Positions 7,999 through 15,228 of a stretch of DNA of 64,000 bases are shown piece after piece. This DNA comes from Desulfuromonas soudanensis (lineage in GTDB: Bacteria > Desulfobacterota > Desulfuromonadia > Desulfuromonadales > WTL), in contig NZ_CP010802.1 of assembly GCF_001278055.1 (NCBI RefSeq), positions 1,178,001-1,242,000 of the forward strand, given 5' to 3'. The notes under the pieces were generated by a model, which was given only the letters and a program-made list of their open reading frames with translations, made no database searches and was not told the DNA's origin. The translations under genes and the position numbers were made by a program. Each line of letters begins with the position of its first letter. The first letter of the stretch is position 1.

Positions 7999-9217
7999 AT
8001 TTCTCCAGCATCGCCACTTCGTCCCGGAGGAGCTGCAGGTCGACTTCCGAGCCGGCGGGAAGAAAGGAGGCCTCCCGGGGGAGGACGGCCAGACCGTTGG
8101 CGTTGACCATCGTCCGCAGGATGCCGGTGTGCTGATCGCCGGAGGTGGAGGCGACGTAGCGCCCCTTCTCGACCACGACCTGCACCCGCAGGAAGTTGAC
8201 TTTCCCCGGTTTTTTCCGCACGTCCTCCTTCAGGGTCGCCTTGACGTAGGGGCGGATGACCCGGCGGTGCCCCATCATCCGCAGCAGGGCCGGGCGGACG
8301 AATTGATCGAAGGTAATCATGGTGGAGACCGGGTTCCCCGGGAGGGAAAAGACGGGGGTGCTCTCCCTGATTCCGAAGGCCGTCGGCCCCCCCGGCTTGA
8401 TGGCCACCTTCCAGAAGAGCTGTTCGACGCCGAGCTCGGCCAGGACCTCCCGCACCAGATCGCGGTCGCCGGCCGAGACCCCGGCCGAGGTGATGAGGGC
8501 GTCGCAGTTGAGGCCTTCGGCAAGGAGCCGGCGGTGGTCGGCATGGTTGTCCCGGGCGATCCCGAGAAGGACCGGCTCGGCTCCGCATTCGCGCACCGCC
8601 GCGGCGAGGGAGTAGGCGTTGGAGTTGATGATGCTCCCGGACGACGGCGTCCGGCCGAGTTCGACCAGCTCGTCCCCCGTGGAGAGGATGGCCACCCGGG
8701 CCCGCCGGTGCACCGGCACCATCGCCATCCCGTTGGAGGCGAGCATGCTGATTTCCGGAGGGCGGATGAGCGTCGCCGCCGGGATGACCAGGTCTCCTGC
8801 GGCCACGTCTTCGCCGCGAAAGCGGATGTGCTGGCGGGGTTCGACCGTTTCGAGGATGCGCACCGTCCCTTCGGACTCCTCCGTCTCCTCTACCGGGACG
8901 ACGGCGTCGCAGCCGGGGGGAATCGGCGCGCCGGTCATGATCTTTATGGCGCACCCGGGCTCTACGGCGAGTTCGGGAAGACCGCCGGCGGGAATATAGC
9001 CGGTGATGCGCAGGGTCGTCGGAACGGAGGCGCAGTCTGCGGCCCGCACGGCAAAGCCGTCCATGGCCGAATTGTCGCACAGGGGCATCTCCCAGGGGGC
9101 CTTGAGCGCCTCGGCGAGAACACGGCCGGCGGCGTCGAGAAGGGGGACCCGCTCGATGCCGAGGGTGGGGACGTTTTCCAGAATCAATCTGCGTGCTTCT
9201 TCGAATCCGATCATCAT
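7997..9217 (-). CDS. moeA: MoeA molybdopterin molybdenumtransferase
   Basis: A 406-residue MoeA, the usual length. It inserts molybdate or tungstate into adenylated molybdopterin. Seen are DNSAMDGFAV, GAPIPPGCDAVVPVEE, STGDELV, SAGVSAGDRDLV, KPGGPTAFG and FSLPGNPVS, all diagnostic of the family. The ATG at 9217 overlaps the stop of the upstream ABC ATPase (ATGA), which argues for translational coupling. It is the last gene of the porin-tupABC-moeA transcription unit, so metal uptake and insertion are made together. Given TupABC and the aldehyde oxidoreductase, tungstate may be its main substrate. Confidence 0.96.
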   Translation of the reverse strand: MMIGFEEARRLILENVPTLGIERVPLLDAAGRVLAEALKAPWEMPLCDNSAMDGFAVRAADCASVPTTLRITGYIPAGGLPELAVEPGCAIKIMTGAPIPPGCDAVVPVEETEESEGTVRILETVEPRQHIRFRGEDVAAGDLVIPAATLIRPPEISMLASNGMAMVPVHRRARVAILSTGDELVELGRTPSSGSIINSNAYSLAAAVRECGAEPVLLGIARDNHADHRRLLAEGLNCDALITSAGVSAGDRDLVREVLAELGVEQLFWKVAIKPGGPTAFGIRESTPVFSLPGNPVSTMITFDQFVRPALLRMMGHRRVIRPYVKATLKEDVRKKPGKVNFLRVQVVVEKGRYVASTSGDQHTGILRTMVNANGLAVLPREASFLPAGSEVDLQLLRDEVAMLEK

Positions 9218-9915
9218 GAGGACTTCTCCGTTGGTTCGTTCGCGAGTGCCGGGACGCCTCCCCCGGCCGGTGATGCCGGTCGTCCGCCGTCGAGGCGCAG
9301 GATTTCTCCGCCGAGGCGCCCTGGCTGATCGGCATCGTGGGTGGCGACGATGACCGTGACCCCTTTGGCGGAGAGAGCGGTCAGGCACCCTTCGAAGAGG
9401 GGAAGAATCCGGCGGTCGAGGCCGTCGGTCGGCTCGTCGAGGAGGAGCACGCCGGGTCGCAGGACCATCGCCCGGGCCAGGGCCACCCTGCGGATTTCGC
9501 CGCCGGAGAGGGTGCGAGCCCGGCGGCTTTCGAAACCGTCGAGCCCCACCGTCTGCAGGGCCCGGGCGATGCGGCGGCGCTGCAGGTCGCTGCCGACATC
9601 CCGCAGGCGCAGACCGAAGGCGAGGTTGTCGTAAACCGTGGTGTCGAACAAATACGGAGCCTGCTCGACCAGGGTGATCCGTTGCCGCAGCCGTTGCCGC
9701 TGGGCAGACCCCTCGAGCACGGTCCCTTCGAATAGGATCTCGCCCCGGTCGGGCTCCAGGAGGAGGGCAAGAAGATGGAGGAGGGTGCTTTTCCCCGCGC
9801 CGTTGGGGCCGGTGAGGCAATAGATCCTCCCCTTCAGGAAGGTCTGTTCTTCGACGGCCAGGGTGAAGTCGCCCCGGCGGTACTCCAGATTGTGGATGGA
9901 GAGGATCGGTTCCAT
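9214..9915 (-). CDS. tupC: TupC tungstate ABC transporter ATPase
   Basis: A 233-residue ABC ATPase with Walker A GPNGAGKST, signature LSGGE, Walker B VLLLDEP and the switch histidine in VATHD. It energises import through the permease encoded 4 bp upstream. The identity as tungstate rather than another oxyanion transporter comes from the TupA-type binding protein in the same operon. Its stop overlaps the moeA start. Confidence 0.92.
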   Translation of the reverse strand: MEPILSIHNLEYRRGDFTLAVEEQTFLKGRIYCLTGPNGAGKSTLLHLLALLLEPDRGEILFEGTVLEGSAQRQRLRQRITLVEQAPYLFDTTVYDNLAFGLRLRDVGSDLQRRRIARALQTVGLDGFESRRARTLSGGEIRRVALARAMVLRPGVLLLDEPTDGLDRRILPLFEGCLTALSAKGVTVIVATHDADQPGRLGGEILRLDGGRPASPAGGGVPALANEPTEKSS

Positions 9916-9919
9916 GGCC

Positions 9920-10606
9920 CTACCGCTGCTGAAGGAGATTCAAAAAGAGATTGACGACCAGGGCCACCGCCAACAGGACGATTCCCAGAGCCAGGCCGAA
10001 GGCGAATTCGCCCTTGCTCGTCTCCAGGGCGATGGCGGTGGTCATGGTGCGCGTATACCCCCGGATGTTGCCGCCGAGCATCATCGCCACGCCGACCTCG
10101 GCGATGACCCGGCCGAAACCGGCGACGATGGCGGCGACGATGCCGAACCGGGTCTCGACAAGGAGTTGCCGCATGGCTCGCAGGCGGCTTGCGCCGAGAG
10201 TCAGGGCGGTGGTCATGATGCGGGGGTCGGCGCCGGCGACTGCCGCCACCGTGTAGTTGGCGACAATGGGGGTCGCCAGCACCATCTGGCCGGCGATCAT
10301 TGCCATGGGCGTGAAAAGGAAGCCCCAGCTTCCCAGCGGTCCCTGGCGGCTGAATAAACCGAAAAGGACCAGACCGACCACCACCGTCGGCAGGGCCATG
10401 AGGGTGTTGAGGAGGGTCAGGGCCGCCCGCTTCCCGGGAAAGCGCCCGAGGCCGAGAAACGTCCCGAATGGGACCCCGACGGCGGCCGCCAGGAGAATGG
10501 CCACCGTCGAGGTGTAGAGGGAGGTCCAGACGGTATCGAACACCTCCCGGTCGAAGGAGAGGATCAGGGAAATAGCGTGCTGGAATGATTCGAAGAGAAA
10601 TCCCAA
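9920..10606 (-). CDS. tupB: TupB tungstate ABC transporter permease
   Basis: A 228-residue integral membrane protein with about five to six hydrophobic helices. The binding-protein-dependent permease loop is EVGVAMMLGGNIRGYTRTMT, near residue 175. It matches the short single-domain TupB permeases. It lies 18 bp after the tupA stop and 4 bp before tupC, so it is co-transcribed with them. Confidence 0.92.
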   Translation of the reverse strand: MGFLFESFQHAISLILSFDREVFDTVWTSLYTSTVAILLAAAVGVPFGTFLGLGRFPGKRAALTLLNTLMALPTVVVGLVLFGLFSRQGPLGSWGFLFTPMAMIAGQMVLATPIVANYTVAAVAGADPRIMTTALTLGASRLRAMRQLLVETRFGIVAAIVAGFGRVIAEVGVAMMLGGNIRGYTRTMTTAIALETSKGEFAFGLALGIVLLAVALVVNLFLNLLQQR

Positions 10607-10624
10607 GTCCGGACCCGTTCCTGG

Positions 10625-11428
10625 TTATTTGTAGAGGAAAAAAAGCGGCTCGCCGTTCTTCCGGTAATTGGCGATGATCGACTGCCCTTCGGCTCCGGTG
10701 AGGTATGCGACGAAGGCTTCGGCCAGGTCAATCTTGACATGGGGGTGTTTTTTCGGATTGACGGGGATGACGCCGTAGGGGTTGAAGAGGGCCTTGTCCC
10801 CCTCCGTCAGAACCTGAAGGTCGGTCTTGCTCTTGTAGGCGATGAAGGTCCCGCGGTCGGCGAGGGTGTAGCCGCGCCGCTCCGTGGCCATGGTGATAAC
10901 CTCCCCCATGCCGCGACCGGCTTCGAGATACCATTGGCCTTCCGGGGTAATGTCGACTTTTTTCCACAGGCTTTTTTCCTTGGTGTGGGTCCCCGAGTCG
11001 TCGCCGCGGGAGACGAAAGTTGCCTGGGCGGCGGCGATCTTTTTCAGCGCCTCGGCGCCATCGGCCAGCCCCTTGATGCCGGCCGGGTCTTCTGCCGGGC
11101 CGAGAATCACGAAGTCGTTGTACATGACGTCGCGGCGGTTCACGCCGTATCCTTCGGCGACAAACTTTTCCTCCCGGGCGCGGGCGTGCACCAGAATGAC
11201 GTCGACGTCGCCGGTTTCACCGAGCTTGATCGCCTTGCCGGTGCCGACGGCGATGACGTCCACCTTGCAGTCATTGGCCTTTTCGAAGGGGGGGAGGAGG
11301 ACGGCGAGGAGCCCGGAGTTTTCCGTGGAGGTGGTGGTGGCCAGGCGCAGGTGCTCGGCGGCGGTCGCCACGCCGCAAAAGAGAAGGGAGGCGAGTACGG
11401 CAGCAAGAAGTATACGGAACCTTTTCAT
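10625..11428 (-). CDS. tupA: TupA tungstate-binding periplasmic protein
   Basis: A 267-residue substrate-binding protein with a Sec signal peptide (about residues 1-24, ending in ATAA). The mature start contains TTTSTENSGLL, the oxyanion-binding signature of TupA-type tungstate proteins, and a later SRGDDSGTHTKE loop also typical of the family. The chosen ATG at 11428 has AAGGA upstream and gives a normal signal peptide; upstream in-frame ATGs would not. It lies 142 bp after the porin and begins the transporter set. Confidence 0.95.
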   Translation of the reverse strand: MKRFRILLAAVLASLLFCGVATAAEHLRLATTTSTENSGLLAVLLPPFEKANDCKVDVIAVGTGKAIKLGETGDVDVILVHARAREEKFVAEGYGVNRRDVMYNDFVILGPAEDPAGIKGLADGAEALKKIAAAQATFVSRGDDSGTHTKEKSLWKKVDITPEGQWYLEAGRGMGEVITMATERRGYTLADRGTFIAYKSKTDLQVLTEGDKALFNPYGVIPVNPKKHPHVKIDLAEAFVAYLTGAEGQSIIANYRKNGEPLFFLYK

Positions 11429-11533
11429 GGCGGTGTCCTTTATGTGGGCCATCAATTGATTCTCACCGGAGTGATCGGTTCTGAGAATAGCAGAATCAGG
11501 AAACGGCTGTCTCCGAAGAATTTTCCCGGATTT

Positions 11534-11561
11534 CCGGCCCCGCCGGGTGCGGCGGGGCCGG
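11534..11561 (-). repeat. GC-rich hairpin between porin and tupA
   Basis: An 11-bp perfect stem (CCGGCCCCGCC, loop of 6, GGCGGGGCCGG) lies just after the porin stop. There is no T-run after it on the minus strand. It could set the porin:TupA ratio by partial attenuation or protect the porin message. That role is inferred. Confidence 0.6.
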
Positions 11562-11570
11562 ATCGGCCGA

Positions 11571-12818
11571 TTAATAGTAAAACTGCGCCTGCAGGCGGAC
11601 GATGTTGTCGTCCTTGTCGGCATTCCAGTCGTCACTGACCAGGGTGTAGTCGGCCTGCACCTTGGCGGCGTGTTTGGCGAAGTAATAGTTGACGCCGAAC
11701 TGGGTCTCGGCCTTGTCGAATTTGGCCGAGGCCTGGGTGTCGGTCGATTCGACCGCCGAATAACGCGCCGCCAGCTCCAGTGTCTGGGGGATCACCTGGT
11801 ACCCGGCCTGCACATAGTAGCCGTCGGCGTCCCAGTCGCTGCCGAGGGACGGATCGGCGTTGAGGGCGTAGTATTCGCCGGCGAGGGTGGCGCCCATCCA
11901 GGCAGCGTTGACGTTGGCAGTCCACAGCAGCCAGGTCAGGTCGCTGCCGTAGTTCGCGGTGAAAGCGGCCGCCGTTGCGGCATCATCGAGATTCAGCGCC
12001 ACGTCCATCACGTCGTTGTCCTTGGAAAACCCGCTGCCGACATCGCCGCCGCCGATCTTGTTCCAGGCAAAGGAGCCGCCGATGTTCAGGAGCGGCTTGT
12101 CGCTCGTCCAGCCGGCCTCGTCCATTGCGTAGGCGCCCAAGGGGTTGAGGTCGAGGCGGCCGGTCACCATGTGGCGGTCGTCGGGGTTGGCGGTATTGGG
12201 GCCGTTGCCGTTGAAGAGGCCGAGGCGGTACTCGACGATTTTACCGGCGAAGCTGCCGGCGGCCTGCACTCCGAGGTCGCGGCCGAGGTTGAAGGTGTCG
12301 TTGGCCAGGGAGCGCTCGGGGAAGAGCTGCTTGGCGGCGCTGGTCAGCTCCTGGCGGGCCTGGGCCGGCTTGAACTGGCCGACCTGTACGGTGAGAGGCG
12401 CTGCGAATTTGTAGTTGATGAAGGCATCCTCGGTCGTAAAGCCGTTCTTCATGTCGCCCTGGAACTTGTAGCCGAAGTCCTTGCTGACGACGTTCCCCGC
12501 GATCTGCAGCTTGAAGCGGCGGATGTTGAAATCGCTCTTGTCGTCCGCAGCGTTGCTGTCGACATCCGTGTATTTGTAGAGCAACTGGGCATAGCCGCCG
12601 ATATGGAGCTTGTACTTGCCGTCGGCCGTTGCCGCCGTGAATCCTTTCCCCGGTACGTAGGCGACGTCCGGTTTCTGGGTGACGGCCTCCTGGTATTCCT
12701 CGACGGTGATGACCCCTTTTTCCTTGAGAATCTCCTCGATGCTCTTGGCTTCACCCTGTGCGGTCAACCCGACGCTGACGGTTAGCAGGGCCATCGATAA
12801 AAAAATCTTTTTCCGCAT
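11571..12818 (-). CDS. Outer-membrane porin, OprO/OprP-like
   Basis: A 415-residue beta-barrel porin. Residues 1-24 are a signal peptide (ending GEA); a short linker with IEEILKEKGVITVEEYQEA follows, then barrel strands starting near KYKLHIGGYAQLLYKYTDV. The chain ends in the aromatic pair FYY that marks outer-membrane barrels. The fold resembles phosphate/oxyanion porins of the OprO/P type. It is first in a unit with tupABC and moeA and sits under tandem Moco/Tuco-type riboswitches, so passage of tungstate or molybdate is a reasonable inference; no selectivity residues can be assigned here. Confidence 0.88.
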   Translation of the reverse strand: MRKKIFLSMALLTVSVGLTAQGEAKSIEEILKEKGVITVEEYQEAVTQKPDVAYVPGKGFTAATADGKYKLHIGGYAQLLYKYTDVDSNAADDKSDFNIRRFKLQIAGNVVSKDFGYKFQGDMKNGFTTEDAFINYKFAAPLTVQVGQFKPAQARQELTSAAKQLFPERSLANDTFNLGRDLGVQAAGSFAGKIVEYRLGLFNGNGPNTANPDDRHMVTGRLDLNPLGAYAMDEAGWTSDKPLLNIGGSFAWNKIGGGDVGSGFSKDNDVMDVALNLDDAATAAAFTANYGSDLTWLLWTANVNAAWMGATLAGEYYALNADPSLGSDWDADGYYVQAGYQVIPQTLELAARYSAVESTDTQASAKFDKAETQFGVNYYFAKHAAKVQADYTLVSDDWNADKDDNIVRLQAQFYY

Positions 12819-12894
12819 TTTTTCTTCCTCCTTGAAAGAGTTTCAATTCTCCGGTGCGGACCGCCCGCCCGGAATATCTCCCAAGGGAAAGGGG

Positions 12895-12930
12895 CCAGGG
12901 CCTTCGCCGTAAGACGGCGAAGAAGCCTGG
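12895..12930 (-). promoter_or_regulatory. Hairpin directly after riboswitch copy 1
   Basis: A strong hairpin with inner stem CTTCGCCGT/ACGGCGAAG and outer CCAGG/CCTGG follows the aptamer by one base on the minus strand. No U-tract follows, so it may be part of a translational or Rho-dependent expression platform. Confidence 0.55.
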
Positions 12931-12931
12931 T

Positions 12932-13026
12932 ATCTCCTTTCCACAATGGGAGGCCGAGCCGTTTCCGGCAGGACCCGTAGACCGCTTGCCATAGAAATTT
13001 TTCCGTAGGCGCAGCGGTTCGGAGAT
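12932..13026 (-). promoter_or_regulatory. Moco/Tuco-type riboswitch aptamer, copy 1 (proximal to porin)
   Basis: Read on the minus strand, the element opens with ATCTCCGA and closes with AAAGGAGAT, which pair as P1. Inside are the landmarks shared with the other two copies: a GCGCCTA segment, CTACGGGT, a GCCGGAAACGGC tetraloop hairpin, and GCCTCCC before the closing strand. This order matches the molybdenum-cofactor RNA motif as I know it. The Moco versus tungsten-cofactor subclass cannot be settled by eye. The aptamer lies about 115 bases before the porin start codon. Confidence 0.82.
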
Positions 13027-13070
13027 TCAGCGGCGCAACCGGTGAGGGGAGCGCTATGGTTTTGAGCAAT

Positions 13071-13103
13071 AAAAAAGCCCTCTCCCGCAGGAAAGAGCCC
13101 TTT
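13071..13103 (-). terminator. Intrinsic terminator between the tandem aptamers
   Basis: On the minus strand AAAGGGCTCTTTCC pairs with GGGAGAGGGC and is followed by TTTTTT. It sits after aptamer copy 2 and before copy 1, so it can act as the expression platform of copy 2. Confidence 0.8.
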
Positions 13104-13135
13104 GATGAACACCTTCGGATAAAAGGTGTGCCCCA

Positions 13136-13235
13136 GGGTCTCCTTTCCAAAAGGGAGGCGCCGCCGTTTCCGGCGGTACCCGTTGGCCGGACGCCCTGGG
13201 GTGTGACCCTTTAGGCGCCGCGGCTCGGAGATGGG
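13136..13235 (-). promoter_or_regulatory. Moco/Tuco-type riboswitch aptamer, copy 2 (distal)
   Basis: On the minus strand it begins ATCTCCGAGC and ends AAAGGAGA, with GCGCCTA, CGGCCAACGGGT, a GCCGGAAACGGC hairpin and GCCTCCC in the same order as copies 1 and 3. An 8-base segment inside it (CCCCAGGG) is exactly complementary to the bases just after it (CCCTGGGG), offering an alternative fold. An ACACCTT/AAGGTGT hairpin and a terminator follow before copy 1. Confidence 0.87.
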
Positions 13236-13249
13236 ATTAATCTTAGCAA

Positions 13250-13265
13250 GTTTTGTACGCAAAAC
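13250..13265. promoter_or_regulatory. Palindrome GTTTTG-N4-CAAAAC upstream of tandem riboswitches
   Basis: A perfect 6-bp inverted repeat with a 4-base spacer lies just upstream of a TAAGAT (minus strand) that could be the -10 box of the porin-tupABC-moeA transcript. A close relative (GTTTTTG-N4-CAAAAC) is found before fdhA at 31392-31408. An operator role is inferred. Confidence 0.45.
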
Positions 13266-13434
13266 GTCTACGGGATCCCGAAAAAGTGTTTTTTATCGAC
13301 GCCGCGGCAATAGCCATCGGCTGTGGAGGGCGCTGCGCCGCCGTTTACGGCCTCATTGACGGGACGACAAAAAAATCTCCAGGCCCCTCTTTCGGGACTG
13401 GAGTATCCCCCGGGAGGGATGGATGTCTCAGGTT

Positions 13435-13560
13435 GGAACGGGGGCGTGTGTTCCAGAATGGAACAGTGTGGGTCGTTAGGGAACAGTCGTCCGTCGAAGA
13501 ATGCCGGTGTTTTCGGCCCCCGCAGGATGCCCCTGGCACATTTTGGTGCGCTTTGGAACA
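13435..13560 (+). promoter_or_regulatory. Cluster of TGGAAC half-sites, likely enhancer sites
   Basis: TGTTCCA-GAA-TGGAACA is a perfect 7-bp inverted repeat at 13449-13465. Another TGGAAC half-site lies at about 13435 and a TGGAACA at 13554-13560. They lie about 110-230 bp before the sigma-54 promoter at 13668, the usual place for NtrC-type activator sites. Confidence 0.6.
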
Positions 13561-13667
13561 AAGCGAGCCGCAATGGCTCGCCGCCGGTGGAAAATGGGGG
13601 GTAATCGGAGAGGTTGAGACGCTAAAAATCATTCGAAAACGGTATGTTGGGGCGTTTTTAAATCGGC

Positions 13668-13683
13668 TGGCATCCTTGTTGCT
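13668..13683 (+). promoter_or_regulatory. Sigma-54 promoter of the alcohol dehydrogenase
   Basis: TGGCAT-N5-TTGCT matches the -24/-12 consensus with exact GG-to-GC spacing. It lies 143 bp before the ATG of the dehydrogenase at 13827. The rest of the 590-bp stretch 13236-13826 holds no supported gene. Confidence 0.78.
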
Positions 13684-13826
13684 GTATACCTCAACCAATG
13701 TTCTATTCCATTGGACGGCTGATGTGAACGAGGATGGTCCGGACTCCGGATTATCCGTCGAAGTTTTTCGTCGGTCACTTTAAACAACCCGCAATGAAGC
13801 ACCCAACCGCAAAGGAGTATGGAACC

Positions 13827-14990
13827 ATGGCACTCGCAGATCAGACGTACGGCTTCTTCATCCCCACCGTTTCTCTCATGGGCGTCGGCTCTTCCAAGGA
13901 AGCCGGCGAGCAGGTCAAATCCCTCGGCGCCAAGAAGGCCCTGCTGGTCACCGACAAGGGGATCACCGCCATGGGGATGGCCGCTCAGATCAAGGAGCAG
14001 GTGGAAAAATCCGGCGTGGCCGTCATCATCTTCGACGGCGCCGAGCCCAACCCCACGGACAAGAACGTGGCTGACGGCCTGAAGGTTTACCAGGACAACA
14101 AGTGCGACTCGATCATTTCCCTCGGCGGCGGCTCCTCCCACGACTGCGCCAAGGGGATCGGCATGGTCGCCACCAACGGCGGCAATATCCGCGACTGCGA
14201 AGGGGTCAACAAGACCACCAAGCCGATGCCTCCCTTCGTCGCCATCAACACCACCGCCGGCACCGCCTCGGAAATGACCCGCTTCTGCATCATCACCAAC
14301 ACCGACACCAAGGTGAAGATGGCCATCGTCGACTGGCGCTGCACCCCGAACGTCGCCATCAACGATCCCGTTCTGATGGTCGGGAAACCGGCGGCGCTGA
14401 CCGCCGCCACCGGCATGGACGCCCTGACCCACGCCGTCGAGGCCTACGTCTCCACCATCGCCACCCCGATCACCGACGCCTGCGCCATCAAGGCCATCGA
14501 ACTGGTCGCCGAGTACCTCCGTCCCGCCGTGGCCAACGGCAAGAACCTCGAGGCCCGCGACAAAATGGCCTATGCCGAGTACCTCGCCGGCATGGCTTTC
14601 AATAACGCCTCCCTCGGCTACGTACACGCCATGGCGCACCAGCTCGGCGGCTTCTACAACCTCCCCCACGGCGTCTGCAACGCCATCCTCCTTCCGGCCG
14701 TCTGCGAGTTCAACATGATCTCCAATCCCAAGCGCTTCGCCGACATCGCCGTCGCCATGGGTGAGAACATCGACGGCCTCTCCGCCGTCGACGCCGCCGC
14801 CAAGGGGATCGCCGCCATCCGCAAACTCTCCGGCGACATCGGGATTCCGGCCGGTCTCACCAACCTCAACGTCAAGGAGACCGACCTGCGCATCATGGCC
14901 GAGAACGCCATGAAGGACGCCTGCATGCTCACCAACCCCCGCACCGCCACCCTCGACTGCGTCATCGGCATCTACAAGGCCGCCATGTAA
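13827..14990 (+). CDS. Iron-containing alcohol dehydrogenase
   Basis: A 387-residue group III alcohol dehydrogenase. NAD-binding GGGSSHDCAK and the metal-ligand motifs GMDALTHAVEAY and HAMAHQLGGFYNLPHGVCNA are intact. It would oxidise ethanol or a similar alcohol to aldehyde. The ATG at 13827 has AAGGAG 10 bases upstream; an out-of-frame ATG at 13819 is ignored. The promoter is of sigma-54 type with upstream activator-like sites, so expression is probably signal-dependent. The aldehyde oxidoreductase that could consume its product is the next gene, behind a terminator and a riboswitch, so the two steps share a place but have different controls. Confidence 0.95.
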   Translation: MALADQTYGFFIPTVSLMGVGSSKEAGEQVKSLGAKKALLVTDKGITAMGMAAQIKEQVEKSGVAVIIFDGAEPNPTDKNVADGLKVYQDNKCDSIISLGGGSSHDCAKGIGMVATNGGNIRDCEGVNKTTKPMPPFVAINTTAGTASEMTRFCIITNTDTKVKMAIVDWRCTPNVAINDPVLMVGKPAALTAATGMDALTHAVEAYVSTIATPITDACAIKAIELVAEYLRPAVANGKNLEARDKMAYAEYLAGMAFNNASLGYVHAMAHQLGGFYNLPHGVCNAILLPAVCEFNMISNPKRFADIAVAMGENIDGLSAVDAAAKGIAAIRKLSGDIGIPAGLTNLNVKETDLRIMAENAMKDACMLTNPRTATLDCVIGIYKAAM

Positions 14991-15018
14991 GGAGGTGTCC
15001 CCCGGGACGGATTCCGGG

Positions 15019-15046
15019 AAAGGGGAGGGGGACTCCCCTCCCTTTT
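15019..15046 (+). terminator. Terminator after the alcohol dehydrogenase
   Basis: GGGAGGGG-GACT-CCCCTCCC followed by TTTT, with flanking AAA/TTT extending the stem. It separates the dehydrogenase from the riboswitch-controlled aldehyde oxidoreductase. Confidence 0.75.
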
Positions 15047-15058
15047 CCCACTTTCCCC

Positions 15059-15086
15059 TTGAAGCGGGGAAAGATTAATGTAGAGT
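15059..15086 (+). promoter_or_regulatory. Possible sigma-70 promoter for the aldehyde oxidoreductase
   Basis: TTGAAG at 15059-15064 and TAGAGT at 15081-15086 are 16 bp apart and would start the transcript just before the riboswitch aptamer. The -10 box is weak. Confidence 0.4.
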
Positions 15087-15096
15087 TTCAACACTG

Positions 15097-15190
15097 ATCT
15101 CCGAGCTCTTCCGCCTACGAGGTTTTCCTTAGGGCGGGCGGCCAACGGGTTGCGCTGGAAACGGCGCAGCCTCCCTTTCGGAAAGGAGAT
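15097..15190 (+). promoter_or_regulatory. Moco/Tuco-type riboswitch aptamer, copy 3 (before AOR)
   Basis: ATCTCCGAGC opens and AAAGGAGAT closes the element. Between them are CCGCCTA, CGGCCAACGGGT, a tetraloop hairpin (CGCTGGAAACGGCG) and GCCTCCC, in the same order as the two minus-strand copies. No terminator follows, so control is probably at translation: the closing strand contains AGGAG only 7 bases before an ATG at 15196. Confidence 0.87.
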
Positions 15191-15228
15191 GCCCCATGTC
15201 AACCCGAGAAAGGGAGAAGGAACATTTT

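Noticed and set aside
9218-9820. Long upstream extension of moeA to a 607-residue protein
   Set aside because: The extra 201 codons lie in another frame over tupC. The ATG at 9217 with stop/start overlap gives a normal-length MoeA.
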